From Candidatus Vallotia laricis (GTDB lineage Bacteria; Pseudomonadota; Gammaproteobacteria; Burkholderiales; Burkholderiaceae): 64,000 bases of DNA. Shown here piece by piece: positions 63,512 to 64,000 of the stretch. The position numbers and the translations under genes are program-made. The stretch is taken from the NCBI RefSeq assembly GCF_020541325.1, contig NZ_CP047399.1, positions 992,001 to 1,056,000 of the forward strand. The letters run 5' to 3'. Within the stretch, counting starts at the first letter, position 1, and every line of letters begins with the position of its first letter. A model generated the notes under the pieces. It saw only the letters and a list, made by a program, of their open reading frames with translations, was not told the origin of the DNA and did no database searches.

Positions 63512-63631
63512 AACTGAAGATCTTATGCCTCAGAATCGTCTCAAACTAATATTAAACGAGTTGCTCAGACTGGCACGTTAAAAACGAGTCTTGCCACGAA
63601 AACTACTAAACGAAAATCTACTATAGGCTGA
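63512..63631 (+). pseudogene. Detached C-terminal tail of topB
   Basis: Directly after the topB TAA (63509-63511), in the same frame, come Asn, a TGA, then RSYASESSQTNIKRV, AQTGTLKTSLATKTTKRKSTIG and TGA at 63629-63631. A Lys/Thr/Ala-rich tail of this kind is usual at the C-terminus of Burkholderia TopB. So the present stop probably shortened the protein. Confidence 0.6.
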
Positions 63632-64000
63632 CTAGCCAGGAAGAGCTCAACTAAAAATTTGAGAATGGCTCGGACTTGACTATATGATTAATTATCACCA
63701 TATGGTGATGCGCTACTTTGTTCATGGGCACATACTGCGAGTTAAAAATATCTGCATGAGCTAGACCAGGCGTTACCTCAACAACTATCTTTGGTTTATG
63801 CGTTTCTAGTAATCGTCATTCGATATCTAATTGATGTACTCAATAAGGGGGGGTGCTCTGATTAGAATACCCTGTGATTATTTGCACTAATATTATTAGT
63901 AAGACAAACTCATCTTTTTGGGCTATTAGGATGCCTACATATAGAAACACATAAGCAGGTGATTTGTGAGTAAGTTTTCGAGTTTCTGCATCTTAATTTA
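63632..64000. other. Non-coding end of window
   Basis: No gene recognised. A 16-nt palindrome ATCACCATATGGTGAT (63694-63709) and a G7 run (63847-63853) are present. Confidence 0.5.

Overview
The window is a piece of a shrinking betaproteobacterial genome whose genes look like those of Burkholderiaceae. The evidence is in the protein sequences (a DUF3567 protein, an H-NS protein of the Burkholderia type, a one-cysteine DksA, AhcY/MetF with a small holin-like membrane protein) and in familiar Burkholderia gene strings: argS-SPOR-dsbA, metF-holin-ahcY, dapF-(xerC)-dksA-hslV-hslU-(argB), gatCAB divergent from mreBCD-mrdA-rodA, and def/fmt beside topB. Only about 54% of the window is intact protein gene. 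The rest is AT-rich spacer with recognisable fossils of hflX, an MBL-fold hydrolase, ahcY, xerC and argB. This fits a host-restricted endosymbiont in the middle of genome reduction, such as the adelgid symbiont Vallotia or fungal symbionts of the Mycetohabitans/Mycoavidus group. The lineage is inferred; no rRNA or marker search could be run.

Layout: 1-8 kb holds birA (cut by the window edge), coaX, a ferritin-like di-iron protein, a DUF3567 protein, an hflX fossil, argS and a SPOR protein. dsbA, bioA and bioD follow to 12.7 kb, with bioF missing between the two bio genes. From 12.7 to 26 kb genes are sparse: tRNA-Ala(CGC), rsmI, an MBL-fold fossil next to a DEDD exonuclease, a lone H-NS gene in a 4.7-kb desert, cca and a 5-formyl-THF cyclo-ligase. 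From 26.8 to 33.3 kb lies C1/SAM metabolism: metF, the holin-like gene, a nearly full-length but dead ahcY with a probable SAH-riboswitch relic, an amino-acid permease and metK. From 34.3 to 40 kb are dapF, an xerC fossil, dksA and hslVU. From 40 to 44 kb is a desert with a perfect 17 x 11 bp tandem repeat and an argB fossil. The last 20 kb is denser: ampG, xth, gatCAB, the cell-elongation operon mreBCD-mrdA-rodA, tRNA-Phe(GAA), fmt, def, a thioredoxin-like gene and topB.

Together the intact genes cover protein synthesis (argS, gatCAB, fmt, def, cca, rsmI, two tRNAs), rod-shaped wall growth and recycling (mre/rod operon, dapF, ampG), protein quality control (hslVU, dsbA), DNA topology and repair (topB, xth), and parts of biotin, folate and SAM metabolism. 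Lost steps (argB, bioF, ahcY) next to retained users and a permease suggest dependence on a host or partner symbiont.

The most unusual signal is in the non-coding and pseudogene DNA. It contains many long, perfect or near-perfect inverted repeats (stems of 11-23 bp, mostly with loops of 0-20 nt) and many G/C homopolymers of 7-10 bases. Two of the longest palindromes and three of the G/C runs lie inside or at the start of the freshly dead ahcY. There one arm of one palindrome still encodes the ancestral protein and the other does not, which points to template-switch (quasipalindrome) mutation and uncontrolled slippage as major modes of decay.
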